Source: Dyadobacter subterraneus (GTDB lineage Bacteria > Bacteroidota > Bacteroidia > Cytophagales > Spirosomataceae). From it: a stretch of DNA of 64,000 bases. The DNA lies in NCBI RefSeq assembly GCF_015221875.1, contig NZ_JACYGY010000001.1:3264501-3328500 (forward strand), written 5' to 3'. Below the pieces are notes generated by a model. That model was not told the DNA's origin and did not search any database. It saw nothing but the letters and a program-made list of their open reading frames with translations. Both the position numbers and the translations under genes were made by a program. Below are positions 34,061 to 44,200 of the stretch, piece by piece. Numbering within the stretch: the stretch's first letter is position 1; each line of letters begins with the position of its first letter.

Positions 34061-34612
34061 ATGAAAAATATTCAAATTCTTGCCATTTCCGGCAGTTTGA
34101 GAAGTAATTCCTCCAACACAAATATTTTAAAAGCAACAGCCGAAATAGCTGGTGATTCCGTTGATTTTCAGATTTATGAAGGACTGGACACCTTTCCGCA
34201 TTTTAATCCGGGAATTGATGAGGATAACGAAAAGGTGGCACATTTCAGAGAAAAGGTGAAAAACGCAGATGGAGTAATTATTTGCACACCGGAGTATGCC
34301 TTTGGTGTTCCCGGAGTTTTAAAAAACGCCCTGGACTGGACGGTTTCCACAGGAGAATTTAACGACAAACCTGTTGTGGCTATTAGCGCTTCTCCTTTAA
34401 ATTCTGGTGGAGACAAAGCGCTCGCTTCTCTCCTGTTTACGCTCACCGCGCTCGGTACTGTAAAAAATGAAGGATCATCCTTGTCAATTCCTAATATCAA
34501 ACAGAAGATCAGTGCGGATGGAAAACTAATTGAGATTGAACTCAAAAACCAATTGGAATTGATTTTGATCAATCTGCTTGAACAAATCAATAAAAAGCGA
34601 GAAAATCGGTAA
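34061..34612 (+). CDS. NADPH-dependent FMN reductase
   Basis: 183 residues with a flavodoxin-like fold. ILAISGSLRSNSSNTNIL is the FMN phosphate-binding loop, and VIICTPEYAFGVPGVLKNALDW is the characteristic family block. It reduces FMN or quinones with NADPH in the cytoplasm and could supply reduced flavin to the LLM oxidoreductase upstream (inference). Its stop codon is immediately followed by a fragment of a carbonic anhydrase gene in another frame, which marks the end of the gene run. Confidence 0.9.
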   Translation: MKNIQILAISGSLRSNSSNTNILKATAEIAGDSVDFQIYEGLDTFPHFNPGIDEDNEKVAHFREKVKNADGVIICTPEYAFGVPGVLKNALDWTVSTGEFNDKPVVAISASPLNSGGDKALASLLFTLTALGTVKNEGSSLSIPNIKQKISADGKLIEIELKNQLELILINLLEQINKKRENR

Positions 34613-34734
34613 AAAGAATAAAAACTCATCCGCTTGTCCCAAAAGATATTCCTGTTTGCGGATTTGTTTACGATATAAAATCCGGAGAATTAATTGAAGT
34701 AAAAGAAGCAAAGGAGGATGGTGCAAGTTCCTAA
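34609..34734 (+). pseudogene. Carbonic anhydrase (beta class) remnant, C-terminal fragment
   Basis: In a frame different from the reductase, 41 codons include THPLVPKDIPVCGFVYDIKS then GELIEVKEA, which resembles the last part of beta-carbonic anhydrases (HPLxPKDIPVxGxVYD). The upstream two thirds, including the zinc ligands, are gone, and no start codon is suitable. The fragment overlaps the FMN reductase stop by a few bases, so a deletion joining the two is likely. Confidence 0.6.
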
Positions 34735-34749
34735 GCTCAACGTTATTTA

Positions 34750-34793
34750 AACAGGCTGCCGGACGCAGATGCATTCCGGCAGCCTGTTTTTTA
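34750..34793. terminator. Strong bidirectional terminator
   Basis: AACAGGCTGCCGGA (34750-34763) pairs perfectly with TCCGGCAGCCTGTT (34775-34788), with T-rich flanks. It ends the plus-strand redox run and the convergent S9 peptidase gene. Confidence 0.9.
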
Positions 34794-36941
34794 TTTGTCT
34801 ATTCCTTCCAATGCAAACAGAAAAGCATATTGCAATGCAATTTCTTTAAGATATTCAAACCGCCCCGAAGCACCGCCGTGACCAGCTTCCATATTTGTTT
34901 TTAAAAGCAAAACATTTTTATCCGTTTTGTGGGTTCTCAAACGCGCTACCCACTTGGCCGGTTCAAAATATTGCACCTGGCTGTCATGAAGTCCTGTTGT
35001 TACGAGCATATTCGGGTAATCTTTTTTCTCAACATTGTCATAGGGAGAATACGATTTCATATACTCATACGAATCTTTATTTTTTGGATTCCCCCATTCG
35101 TCAAACTCGTTGGTAGTCAATGGAATACTTTCATCAAGCATGGTTGTAACCACATCAACAAAAGGCACATCAGCAATAATTCCGTGCCATAAATCCGGAC
35201 GTAAATTTGAAATAGCACCCATCAATAGCCCACCCGCACTTCCGCCTTCGGCATATAAATGCGCCGTTGAAGTATATTTTTGTTTGATCAAAAATTCAGC
35301 GCAATCTATAAAATCGGTAAAGGTGTTTTTCTTTTTGAACAACTTTCCATCTTCATACCATTGACGACCCATTTCCTGTCCGCCGCGCACATGGGCAATT
35401 GCAAAAATAAATCCACGATTTAGCAAACTCAAACGGTTTGTGCTGAATCCCGCGTCCATGCTGTTTCCATATGAACCATAAGCATACAACAGCAACGGAG
35501 CATTTCCATCCAGTTTTGTTCCTTTTTTATAAACAAGAGAGACAGGAATTTTCAAACCGTCATGCGAGGTTGCATATAATCTTTCAGTCAGGTATTGTTC
35601 CGGATCATAACCACCCACAACTTCCTGGCGTTTCAGCAATTGCTTTTCTTTTGAAACCATTCCGTAATCATAAGTTGAGCCGGGCGTGGTTAAGGAAGTG
35701 TAATAATATCTTAAAGTCTCGGAATTATATTCCGGGTTTGCTCCGATGTAAGCAGCATAAGCAGGCTCCCCAAAATCAACGTAATATTCTGAATTCGACT
35801 CAATATTTCTGATTCTTAGTTGTAACAAACCGTTTTTCCGTTCGGTTACAACCATGAATTTTTTGAAAACTTCAACGCCTTCAATCAAAACATCTTTGCT
35901 GGTTGGAATTACTTCCTTCCAGTTTTCCACACCCGTTTTGTTCAACGGCGTTTCCATCAGTTTGAAATTGAGCGCGTCTTTATTGGTCACGATCAAAAAC
36001 TTATCATTCTGATGATCGATATCATAAAGTACGTCTTTCATTCTTGGCTGGAAAACTTCGAATTTTCCTTCCGGTTTGTCTGCTTCCAGAATTCTGTATT
36101 CAGAAGAAACCGTTGCCGATGAACCAATGATAATGTATTTTCCTGATTTGGTTTTCCCAACGCCGATATAGTTGCTGTTATCCTTTTCTTTGTATACAAC
36201 GACATCCTTTTTATCATCGTCGCCGAGTGTATGTCTTTTAATTTCCTCGCTTAATAAAGTCTTTGGATTTGTAGCCGTATAAAACAAAGTCTTGTTATCA
36301 TTTCCCCAGACAGAACCGCCGCTGGTAGGAAATATGGCATCTTTATAAGTTTCCCCTGTTTCAAGATTTTTGATATAAATCGTGTATTGTCGTCTTGAAA
36401 CCGTGTCCACGCCATATGCCAAAAGTTTGTTATCAGGACTGATATTGAAACCGGATGCAGCATAGTAAGGATGGTTTTTCGCCATTGCATCCACATCGAG
36501 CAGAATTTCCTCCGGAGCTTCCAGACTTCCCTTTTTTCTGCAATACTTGAAATACTGCTCCCCTTCCTCACTTCTGGTATAATAGAAAAAACCGTTTTTG
36601 AAAACAGGAACCGATTCATCTTTTTCTTTGATCCGGCCTTTCATCTCAGAAAAAAGGTTCGTCTGAAATTGTTTTGTTGCGGCCATCATCGTATCTGTGT
36701 AGGCGTTTTCCGCTTTAAGATAATCCACTACCTTGTCACTATCAGGACCTTCTCTGAAAAAGTCAGCCATCCAGTAGTACTCATCATTTCTTTTATCTCC
36801 GTGCATTCCCGTTTCATGCGGTTTCTGATCTGCAACGGGAGGTTTTACATCAGGCCATTTATATGTTTGATTCACTTCTTTACTATGGTTACAGGAAAAA
36901 ACGATAACGGCGAAAATGAGTAAAAAAAATCGTTTTTGCAT
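34791..36941 (-). CDS. S9 prolyl oligopeptidase-family peptidase, lipoprotein
   Basis: 716 residues. It cleaves short peptides, probably after basic residues or proline (oligopeptidase B-like), in the periplasm or outer membrane. The leader MQKRFFLLIFAVIVFSC ends in a lipobox Cys17. The N-terminal beta-propeller covers about 70-430 and includes DEYYWMADFF. The hydrolase domain has LLYAYGSYGNSMD, HVRGGQEMGRQWYEDGK, the catalytic Ser in AEGGSAGGLLMG, DSQVQYFEPAKWVARL for the Asp, and a His in MEAGHGGASGR. All three catalytic residues are intact. Its 3' end is at a strong terminator. The collagen-like lipoprotein gene lies upstream on the same strand, separated by its own terminator. Confidence 0.9.
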   Translation of the reverse strand: MQKRFFLLIFAVIVFSCNHSKEVNQTYKWPDVKPPVADQKPHETGMHGDKRNDEYYWMADFFREGPDSDKVVDYLKAENAYTDTMMAATKQFQTNLFSEMKGRIKEKDESVPVFKNGFFYYTRSEEGEQYFKYCRKKGSLEAPEEILLDVDAMAKNHPYYAASGFNISPDNKLLAYGVDTVSRRQYTIYIKNLETGETYKDAIFPTSGGSVWGNDNKTLFYTATNPKTLLSEEIKRHTLGDDDKKDVVVYKEKDNSNYIGVGKTKSGKYIIIGSSATVSSEYRILEADKPEGKFEVFQPRMKDVLYDIDHQNDKFLIVTNKDALNFKLMETPLNKTGVENWKEVIPTSKDVLIEGVEVFKKFMVVTERKNGLLQLRIRNIESNSEYYVDFGEPAYAAYIGANPEYNSETLRYYYTSLTTPGSTYDYGMVSKEKQLLKRQEVVGGYDPEQYLTERLYATSHDGLKIPVSLVYKKGTKLDGNAPLLLYAYGSYGNSMDAGFSTNRLSLLNRGFIFAIAHVRGGQEMGRQWYEDGKLFKKKNTFTDFIDCAEFLIKQKYTSTAHLYAEGGSAGGLLMGAISNLRPDLWHGIIADVPFVDVVTTMLDESIPLTTNEFDEWGNPKNKDSYEYMKSYSPYDNVEKKDYPNMLVTTGLHDSQVQYFEPAKWVARLRTHKTDKNVLLLKTNMEAGHGGASGRFEYLKEIALQYAFLFALEGIDK

Positions 36942-36961
36942 AATAATTTAGGGTTAAAAAC

Positions 36962-37006
36962 AAAAAAGAAAGCTGCCAGTCCACGTGATACGAACGGCAG
37001 CTTTTA
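36962..37006 (-). terminator. Minus-strand terminator after the collagen-like lipoprotein
   Basis: GAAAGCTGCC (36968-36977) pairs with GGCAGCTTTT (36996-37005). On the minus strand the second arm is followed by a run of T residues. Confidence 0.7.
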
Positions 37007-37043
37007 GATTTTAGCAAATTTTCTGCTTATTTCTTATCAGGTT

Positions 37044-37592
37044 TTAATCCTGGATATTAAACAATTTAACAGCATCTTCATATGAAAGATTTTCATAATT
37101 CATCATACGAATCGCCTGTCCGCCAGGAATTACCACATAACGAAACTGATATGTTGCAGATGGCTGCGCATTGCCGTCAAACGGAGTTGACCATATTCTC
37201 AAAGTGTTTAGTGCCACAGAAAAATCGATCAGCTCTTCTGTAAAACCGGATTTAACCGTTACCGGAAGCTGGCGGATCTGTGTATCGCCCAAATTCAATT
37301 TTGCGTAAACCAGCACAACACCTTTATCCAGAATATCCTGTGTAATACGCGCAACCGGAATATCTATATAAGAACGCTGGACACTGTTGAAATTAATTCC
37401 AGTCCAGGGTCCCGCAGCAGCCCAGCTCGAATAAAATACATTGGCAGTTCCGGCTGGTCCTGTCGCACCTGTTGCTCCGGTAGCACCTGTTGTTCCCACA
37501 CCCGCTGGTCCCGCTGGCCCTTCCGGTCCTTTGCAAGCCTGCATCATTACCAAACCCAAACACAACACTGCTAACGTAAATTGTTTTTTCAT
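37044..37592 (-). CDS. Lipoprotein with short collagen-like repeat
   Basis: 182 residues from the ATG at 37592 (an ATG at 37601 gives three extra). The signal peptide FTLAVLCLGLVMMQAC ends in a lipobox Cys. Right after it comes a Gly-x-y stretch of about nine triplets (GPEGPAGPAGVGTTGATG and onward), then a beta-rich domain of about 135 residues with TANVFYSSWAAAG, VLVYAKLNLGDTQIRQLPV and YQFRYVVIPGGQ. I do not recognise the C-terminal domain beyond its frequent occurrence behind collagen-like stalks in Bacteroidota. Probably anchored in the outer membrane, with the stalk lifting the domain. No partner gene. Confidence 0.75.
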   Translation of the reverse strand: MKKQFTLAVLCLGLVMMQACKGPEGPAGPAGVGTTGATGATGATGPAGTANVFYSSWAAAGPWTGINFNSVQRSYIDIPVARITQDILDKGVVLVYAKLNLGDTQIRQLPVTVKSGFTEELIDFSVALNTLRIWSTPFDGNAQPSATYQFRYVVIPGGQAIRMMNYENLSYEDAVKLFNIQD

Positions 37593-37722
37593 TGCTTCCA
37601 TTTTTCTTTAATTACTGATAAGTCTCGCCTCAAAAATAAGGCGAAGATGCCAATTTGCAGAATCATAAGCAAAATTTGAACCCGATTTAGGTGAGGAAGT
37701 CACAAAATAGTCAGCGTTACAT

Positions 37723-37730
37723 TATCTTTG
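37723..37730 (+). promoter_or_regulatory. Possible -7 promoter element for polA
   Basis: TATCTTTG matches TAnnTTTG exactly, 23 bases before the ATG at 37754. No convincing -33 box. Confidence 0.45.
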
Positions 37731-37753
37731 ATTTTCGTTTATAAAAGAATCTT

Positions 37754-40636
37754 ATGGAGAAACCCACCCAGAAGCTATTTTTGCTCGACGCGATGGCGTT
37801 GATTTACCGTGCTCATTTTGCCTTTATAAAAGCACCCAGAATTACTTCGAAAGGTTTGAATACCAGTGCGGTATTTGGCTTTACAAATACTTTGCTGGAA
37901 GTTTTGCAAAAGGAAAAACCAACGCATATCGGTGTAGCTTTTGATACTTCCGAGCCAACTTTCCGCCATATTGAATATCCTGCTTACAAAGCACAGCGCG
38001 AAGCACAGCCCGAAGATATCAGCGTAGCTATTCCTTATGTGAAAAAATTATTGGAAGCCATGTGTATTCCAATTCTGGTTTTGGATGGTTTTGAAGCAGA
38101 TGATATCATTGGGACCATTGCAAAAGAAGCTTCCAAAGCAAATTTTGAAGTTTTCATGATGACTCCCGACAAGGATTTTGGTCAGCTTGTGGAGGAGCAT
38201 GTACATATATATAAGCCTGCTTTCATGGGTAAAGGTGCCGAAAAACTTGGCATCAATGAAGTACTTGACCGCTGGCAGATCAAACGTATCGACCAGGTTA
38301 TTGATATGCTTGGGTTGATGGGTGATGCGGTTGATAATATTCCGGGCATTCCGGGTGTGGGTGAAAAAACGGCACAAAAGCTTATCGCTGAATATGATAC
38401 GATCGAAAATCTATTGGTTCATGCGGATGAAATAAAAGGAAAACTGGGAGAAAAAGTTCGTGAACATGGTGCACAGGCTCTTTTGAGCAAAAGACTGGCC
38501 ACGATCGACATTCAGGTTCCTGTGCCTTTTGATGCCGAAGACCTCACTATTTGCGGAGCCAATCGTGATAAAGTCAATGCGTTATTTGACGAACTTGAAT
38601 TTAAAACACTTCGTCAGCGGATTTTAGGAAGTGATACACCTGCGGCCGCAGCTCCGGCGCCACAGACAAAAGTAGTCGACAAAAAAGGTCAGTATGATTT
38701 ATTTGGTAATGCTGTTGCCAGTGAAAATGTGGTAACACAGCAAAACTCGGACATTTCAAATTTCGAATCTTCATCTTCGGGTAATTTTGAAGGAGAGGAA
38801 TCCGATATTCCGCTTCTTGCCAAAAAGACAATTGACAATACTTTCCATCGGTATCATACAGTCGATACGCCGGAAACTTTAAAGAGTCTGGCGTATTATC
38901 TGAGCCTTCAATCAGCTTTTTGCTTTGATACAGAAACAACGGCGCTGGAAACAATTGATGCTGAGCTTGTCGGACTATCATTTGCTTATCTTCCGGGTGA
39001 AGCTTTTTATGTTCCGGTTCCACCTGATAAAGTACAGGCTCAGGAAATTGTGGAGTATTTCAGAGAAGTTTTTGAAAACGAAAATATTGAGAAAATTGGC
39101 CAGAATGTAAAGTATGATATCCTGGTACTTAAAAATTATGGTATTGAAATAAAAGGAAAGTTGCAGGACACCATGCTTGCACACTACCTACTGGAACCTG
39201 ACAAACGCCACGGAATGGATATCCTGGCTGAAACTTATCTGAACTACGAGCCGGTTTCTATCACCTCCTTGATTGGCAAAAAAGGAGTAAAACAAGGTAA
39301 TATGCGTGACGTTGCCATTCCTGAAGCGACACAATATGCCGGTGAAGACGCTGATATTACCTTACAGCTTAACAATATTTTTGTTAAGGAACTTCCCAAG
39401 TATAATGCCGAAAAGTTATTTCAAAATGTAGAAATGCCTCTTGTTCAGGTTTTGGCTGCGATGGAAAATACCGGCGTAAGGCTTGACATTGGCGCTTTGG
39501 CCGATATGTCACTGGTACTGGAAGGTGATCTGCGTAAAACGGAATCGGAGATTTTTGAAATTGCCGGTCAGTCGTTTAACATTGGTTCGCCAAAACAATT
39601 AGGCGAAGTTTTATTTGACAAAATGAAACTGATCGACAAACCTAAAAAAACGAAAACCGGCCAGTATGCAACCGGCGAAGAAATACTTTCTGAACTTGAA
39701 GGACAGTTTGAAATAGCCAGAAAAATTCTTGATTACCGGGAACTTCAAAAATTGAAATCCACGTATGTCGATGCCTTGCCCACACTGGTTAGTCCTCGTA
39801 CAGGGCGAATTCATACTTCTTATAATCAGGCAGTTGCAGCGACGGGACGATTGAGCTCAACAAATCCAAACCTGCAAAACATTCCGATACGTACACCAAG
39901 AGGACGGGAAATTCGTAAAGCATTTATTCCGGACGGCGACGATTTCCAGATTATGTCGGCGGATTATTCGCAAATCGAATTACGTATAATGGCAGCGTTC
40001 AGCGAAGACAGCAGTATGATCGAAGCCTTTAATCAGGGCCGGGATATTCATGCGACTACGGCCAGCAAAGTATTCAAGGTTGATCTTTCGGATGTGACTT
40101 CTGATATGAGAAGAAAAGCGAAAATGGTCAATTTTGGAATAATTTACGGTATTTCTGCATTTGGACTAGGACAACGTCTGGCCATTCCACGCGGGGAAGC
40201 TTCCGAAATTATTAAATCATATTTTGAGGAATTTCCTGCTGTCAAGCAATATATGGACCGTGTAGTTTTTGATGCGCGTGAACAGCATTATGTCCAAACC
40301 ATTTTAGGAAGACGTAGATATTTGCCAGATATCAATTCCCGCAATCAGACCAATCGTGGTTTTGCGGAGCGAAATGCTATTAACGCGCCCATTCAAGGTT
40401 CTGCGGCAGATATGATTAAAGTTGCCATGATCAACATTCATGATTTTATCAAAAATGAAAAACTTAAATCACGCATGATTTTACAGGTTCATGATGAACT
40501 TGTATTTGATGTGCATCGCGACGAAGTGGATTTTCTAAAAGAAAAAGTAGACGAATTAATGCGCAATGCTATTCCTTTACAGGTTAAAATGGAAACTGGT
40601 ATCGGCATCGGAGCCAATTGGCTGGAAGCTCATTAA
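37754..40636 (+). CDS. polA: DNA polymerase I
   Basis: 960 residues, with all three domains. The 5'-3' nuclease (about 1-290) includes DGFEADDIIGTIA and MGDAVDNIPGIPGVGEKTA. An acidic, Ser/Asn-rich linker (about 295-360) is followed by the 3'-5' proofreading domain, with CFDTETTALE (DxE), NVKYDIL and YAGEDADITLQL, so the exonuclease looks active. The polymerase domain has motif A MSADYSQIELRIMAAF, motif B RRKAKMVNFGIIYGIS and motif C LQVHDELVFDV. It fills gaps in DNA repair and removes Okazaki primers. A strong terminator follows. Single-gene unit. Confidence 0.97.
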   Translation: MEKPTQKLFLLDAMALIYRAHFAFIKAPRITSKGLNTSAVFGFTNTLLEVLQKEKPTHIGVAFDTSEPTFRHIEYPAYKAQREAQPEDISVAIPYVKKLLEAMCIPILVLDGFEADDIIGTIAKEASKANFEVFMMTPDKDFGQLVEEHVHIYKPAFMGKGAEKLGINEVLDRWQIKRIDQVIDMLGLMGDAVDNIPGIPGVGEKTAQKLIAEYDTIENLLVHADEIKGKLGEKVREHGAQALLSKRLATIDIQVPVPFDAEDLTICGANRDKVNALFDELEFKTLRQRILGSDTPAAAAPAPQTKVVDKKGQYDLFGNAVASENVVTQQNSDISNFESSSSGNFEGEESDIPLLAKKTIDNTFHRYHTVDTPETLKSLAYYLSLQSAFCFDTETTALETIDAELVGLSFAYLPGEAFYVPVPPDKVQAQEIVEYFREVFENENIEKIGQNVKYDILVLKNYGIEIKGKLQDTMLAHYLLEPDKRHGMDILAETYLNYEPVSITSLIGKKGVKQGNMRDVAIPEATQYAGEDADITLQLNNIFVKELPKYNAEKLFQNVEMPLVQVLAAMENTGVRLDIGALADMSLVLEGDLRKTESEIFEIAGQSFNIGSPKQLGEVLFDKMKLIDKPKKTKTGQYATGEEILSELEGQFEIARKILDYRELQKLKSTYVDALPTLVSPRTGRIHTSYNQAVAATGRLSSTNPNLQNIPIRTPRGREIRKAFIPDGDDFQIMSADYSQIELRIMAAFSEDSSMIEAFNQGRDIHATTASKVFKVDLSDVTSDMRRKAKMVNFGIIYGISAFGLGQRLAIPRGEASEIIKSYFEEFPAVKQYMDRVVFDAREQHYVQTILGRRRYLPDINSRNQTNRGFAERNAINAPIQGSAADMIKVAMINIHDFIKNEKLKSRMILQVHDELVFDVHRDEVDFLKEKVDELMRNAIPLQVKMETGIGIGANWLEAH

Positions 40637-40653
40637 ACATGTACTATAACAAT

Positions 40654-40698
40654 AAAAAGGTCTGAGCCGTAACTTAACGTACGAGTCAGACCTTTTTT
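40654..40698 (+). terminator. Rho-independent terminator after polA
   Basis: AAAAAGGTCTGA (40654-40665) pairs with TCAGACCTTTTT (40686-40697), with an extended T-run. Confidence 0.85.
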
Positions 40699-41234
40699 GT
40701 TGATACTTTGGTGAAGAATATATGTCTAAAACATCATTTTAATTTCCTTCTTCAAGCCGGCCATTCAACTTATTCTTCAAATTATACCCATCCTTTTTTG
40801 CATCTGGCAAAGAGCAAAAATTTATAACTCCCAGAAGATTTTCAGGCTGCTTTATTGTCAATTTTAAATCATCATATAGTTACAAAAAAGTTCAGTCATA
40901 GAATTTCAGGAAATTATTATGCTTTTGTAGAATAATTTAAAATTTGTAAACATATAATAGTCAAGACGAACATTTTTCAAGTAACTAATTTTAATTTACA
41001 GCTTAATTTTTGTTTCCATATAACACTCATTACTAATTCTTTGTAAATTAAAAATAACGAAATAATAATTTGATTATCTAAATATTACCCGTATTTTGGT
41101 TTGTTAATAATTCATTAATAATTAAGTAATACTATACATTTAATTTTGCGCATTCATAATTGAGAGCTTTACAAGTCCTCTTTATGTCCTAAAATCTTTT
41201 ACCCAAAATTTTTCACTTTTAACTATTCAACTTT
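40699..41234. promoter_or_regulatory. Upstream region of SusC/SusD pair 1
   Basis: More than 500 bases without a gene, AT-rich in the last 350. A -7 promoter box lies at 41141 (listed separately). No sigma/anti-sigma gene and no obvious operator are seen. Confidence 0.5.
41141..41148 (+). promoter_or_regulatory. Possible -7 promoter element for susC 1
   Basis: TAATTTTG matches TAnnTTTG exactly, leaving a leader of about 80 bases before the ATG at 41235, as is common for susC genes. Confidence 0.45.
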
Positions 41235-44200
41235 ATGAAACGATCTTTACGATTGCGAAACAGGGTGCTCTTGCCGTGGAGGCAAATCCTGATTGCTTTG
41301 CTCATGATCCAGCTATGTTTAATTCCGGATTTGTTCGCACAGGTAAGGACTGTTGAGGGAACTGTCAAGGGTGTCTCGGATGGCCAGCCTGTTCCCGGCG
41401 CATCCATTGTATTGAAAGGTACAACTACCGGAACCAACACGGACGAAAATGGACGCTACAAAATTACCGTTGCCGACGGTGGAAGCACGCTTATATTCTC
41501 AGCAATTGGTTATATGAAGCAGGAAATAGTTGTTGGCAACAAATCGGTAATGGATGTTGATCTTGCAACAGATACCCGTGAATTGTCGGAGGTTGTAGTA
41601 ACGGCTCTTGGTATCAAAAAAGAAACAAGAAAACTGGGATATGCCGTACAAGAAGTTAAGGGAGAGGACCTTACCATGGCCAGAGATCAAAACCCGATCA
41701 CGGGTCTTACAGGAAAAGTGGCCGGTTTGTCGGTGGGTGCTTCGGCTGAGATGCTTAGAAAACCTACCGTAATTTTGAGAGGTAACGAGATCAACCTGTA
41801 CGTGGTTGATGGTGTACCGATCAGCTCTGATACCTGGAACGTAAGCCCGGATGATATCGAGACTTACACAGTTTTGAAAGGGCCAACAGCGGCAGCTCTT
41901 TATGGTAGCCGTGCGCAATATGGTGCGATTTTGATTACTACAAAAAAAGGTAACAAGAAAAAAGGCTGGAATGTTGAGTTTAATTCAACCAACGCCATTG
42001 ACAAAGGATTCCTTGCTTTTCCAAGAACTCAGGATGAATACGGCGGAGGTGAAAACCAGCTTTATGCATTTGGTGATGGTAAAGGTGGTGGGTTAAACGA
42101 CAATGATTATGATGTTTGGGGACCAAAATTCCGCGGACAGCTTATTCCTCAATATGATGGGAAATATGATCCGACTCAGGAATTTACGACAACTTATCCA
42201 GGCGGTTATCAGTGGAAAGGGCATATTACTCCTACTCCCTATGTAGCGCGCGGAAAAAACAACCTGAATCGTTTCCTGCAAACTGGTTTTCAAAGTACAA
42301 ACAATATTTCGTTGACTACGAGCGGAGACAATTACAATCTTCGTTTCTCTGCTTCGCATTCAACACAAAAAAGTATCATACCAAACAACGCGGTTAACAT
42401 TACGAACTTCAACATGTTCGGTTCTTTCAACCCGACTTCACGTTTGAAAATCGATGCCAACGTAAACCTGAACCGTCAATATTCTCCAAACTTCCCTGAC
42501 GTGGATTACGGACCAAACAGTTTGATTTACAACGTAGCTGTATGGACCGGTGCGGACTGGGATGTGGAAGCTCCGGATATTAAAGGAATCTGGCAGGAAG
42601 GAAAAGTAGGTACGCAATCTGTTTTTGCAGAATATCAGCGTTACCACAACCCATGGTTCCAGGTTAAGGAATGGACGAGAGGTCATTACAAAACAGATAT
42701 ATACTCATACGTTTCGGGTAATTACAAAATCAATGACAACGTAAATGTAAATGCACGTACGCAGGTGACTACTTACAATTTACTTCGTACTGAAAAGATG
42801 CCATATTCTGCTCACCCATATGGACGTGATCAAAATAAAGGTGATTACCGTGAAGACCGCCGCAACTTGTTCGAAAGCAATACCGATGTTCAGGTTAACT
42901 ATAATTATAACATTGGCAAATTCTTTAATCTTGCCGGTTTCGTAGGTGGAAATGCGAGGTTGTTTACATATAATTCAAGCTTTACCTCAACCGATTATTT
43001 GAGCGTGCCGGGTGTATATAGTTTTAGTAACTCATTAAATGCAATCCAGGCAAGCAGCTTTGATTCCAAAATGCGAGTTTACAGTGGCTATGCTTCTATG
43101 GATGCATCTTTTGGAAAATATGCGACATTGGCATTGACAGGTCGTATCGACAAATCATCTGCATTGCCAAGCGGAAACAACAGTTATTTCTACCCAAGTA
43201 TATCGGTAGCTTCTCCGATTTCGGATTACATTAAACTGCCGGATGTAATTTCTTTCCTTAAAGTAAGAGGTTCTTTTGCCGCAATTCACGGTGATGCTAC
43301 AAATGCTAACGTAGGTGTTGCTCCTTTTAACTCTATCACAGCGCTTGGTGCAAGTCCTTCAGGTAATTCACTTTTTGATTATCCATTAGATTATGGCAGT
43401 AATTATCAGTCTCCTTATGGCGGTCCGGATTATTCACTTTCTTCGGTTTATTCTACTGCCAAACCATATAATAGCCAGACTGCTGCTTATTACACAAGCA
43501 ATATTTACGATCCGAATATCAAAACCTTCAACCGTATTAATTATGAAGCGGGTGTTGATATGAAATTTTTACAAAACCGTCTGGGATTAAGCCTTACCGG
43601 ATTTGAATATCTTGACGGTCCGCAAATTCTTCAAAACCCGATTTCGTCTGCAACAGGTTACAGCTTCTATTACCTGAACGCTCTAAAAACAAAGAAAACA
43701 GGTTACGAAATTTCATTAACGGGAACACCAATCAGAACTGGTGATTTCAACTGGGATATCCTTGTGAATTACAGTACGTTCAAAGAAGTTTACAATGAAC
43801 TTCCAGGAAATCAGTCAGTTTACAAAACATTCTTCCATAAAGGTGACCGCGTTGATAAATTTTATGACAGCGCGTTCCTAAGAACAGAAGACGGAAAAGT
43901 GATCTATAACAGTTCAGGATCTCCAATTTCTAACTCAGTTTCTCAATTCCTGGGTTATCTGAATTCGAAATTTGCATGGAGTGTTTATAACAAATTCACT
44001 TATAAAAGTTTCTCTCTTGGTTTCCAGTTTGACGGTCGTGTAGGTGGCAAAACATCCGATTACATGCACAACAAAACAATGCGCGGAGGAAGAAACCTTG
44101 AAACAGCAACAGGCGCACTTGGTGTAGCACGTGACCTGGATGATCAACATGCAGGTGATCCAAATTACAAAGGAAGTTATGTAGGTGACGGTGTTGTGGT

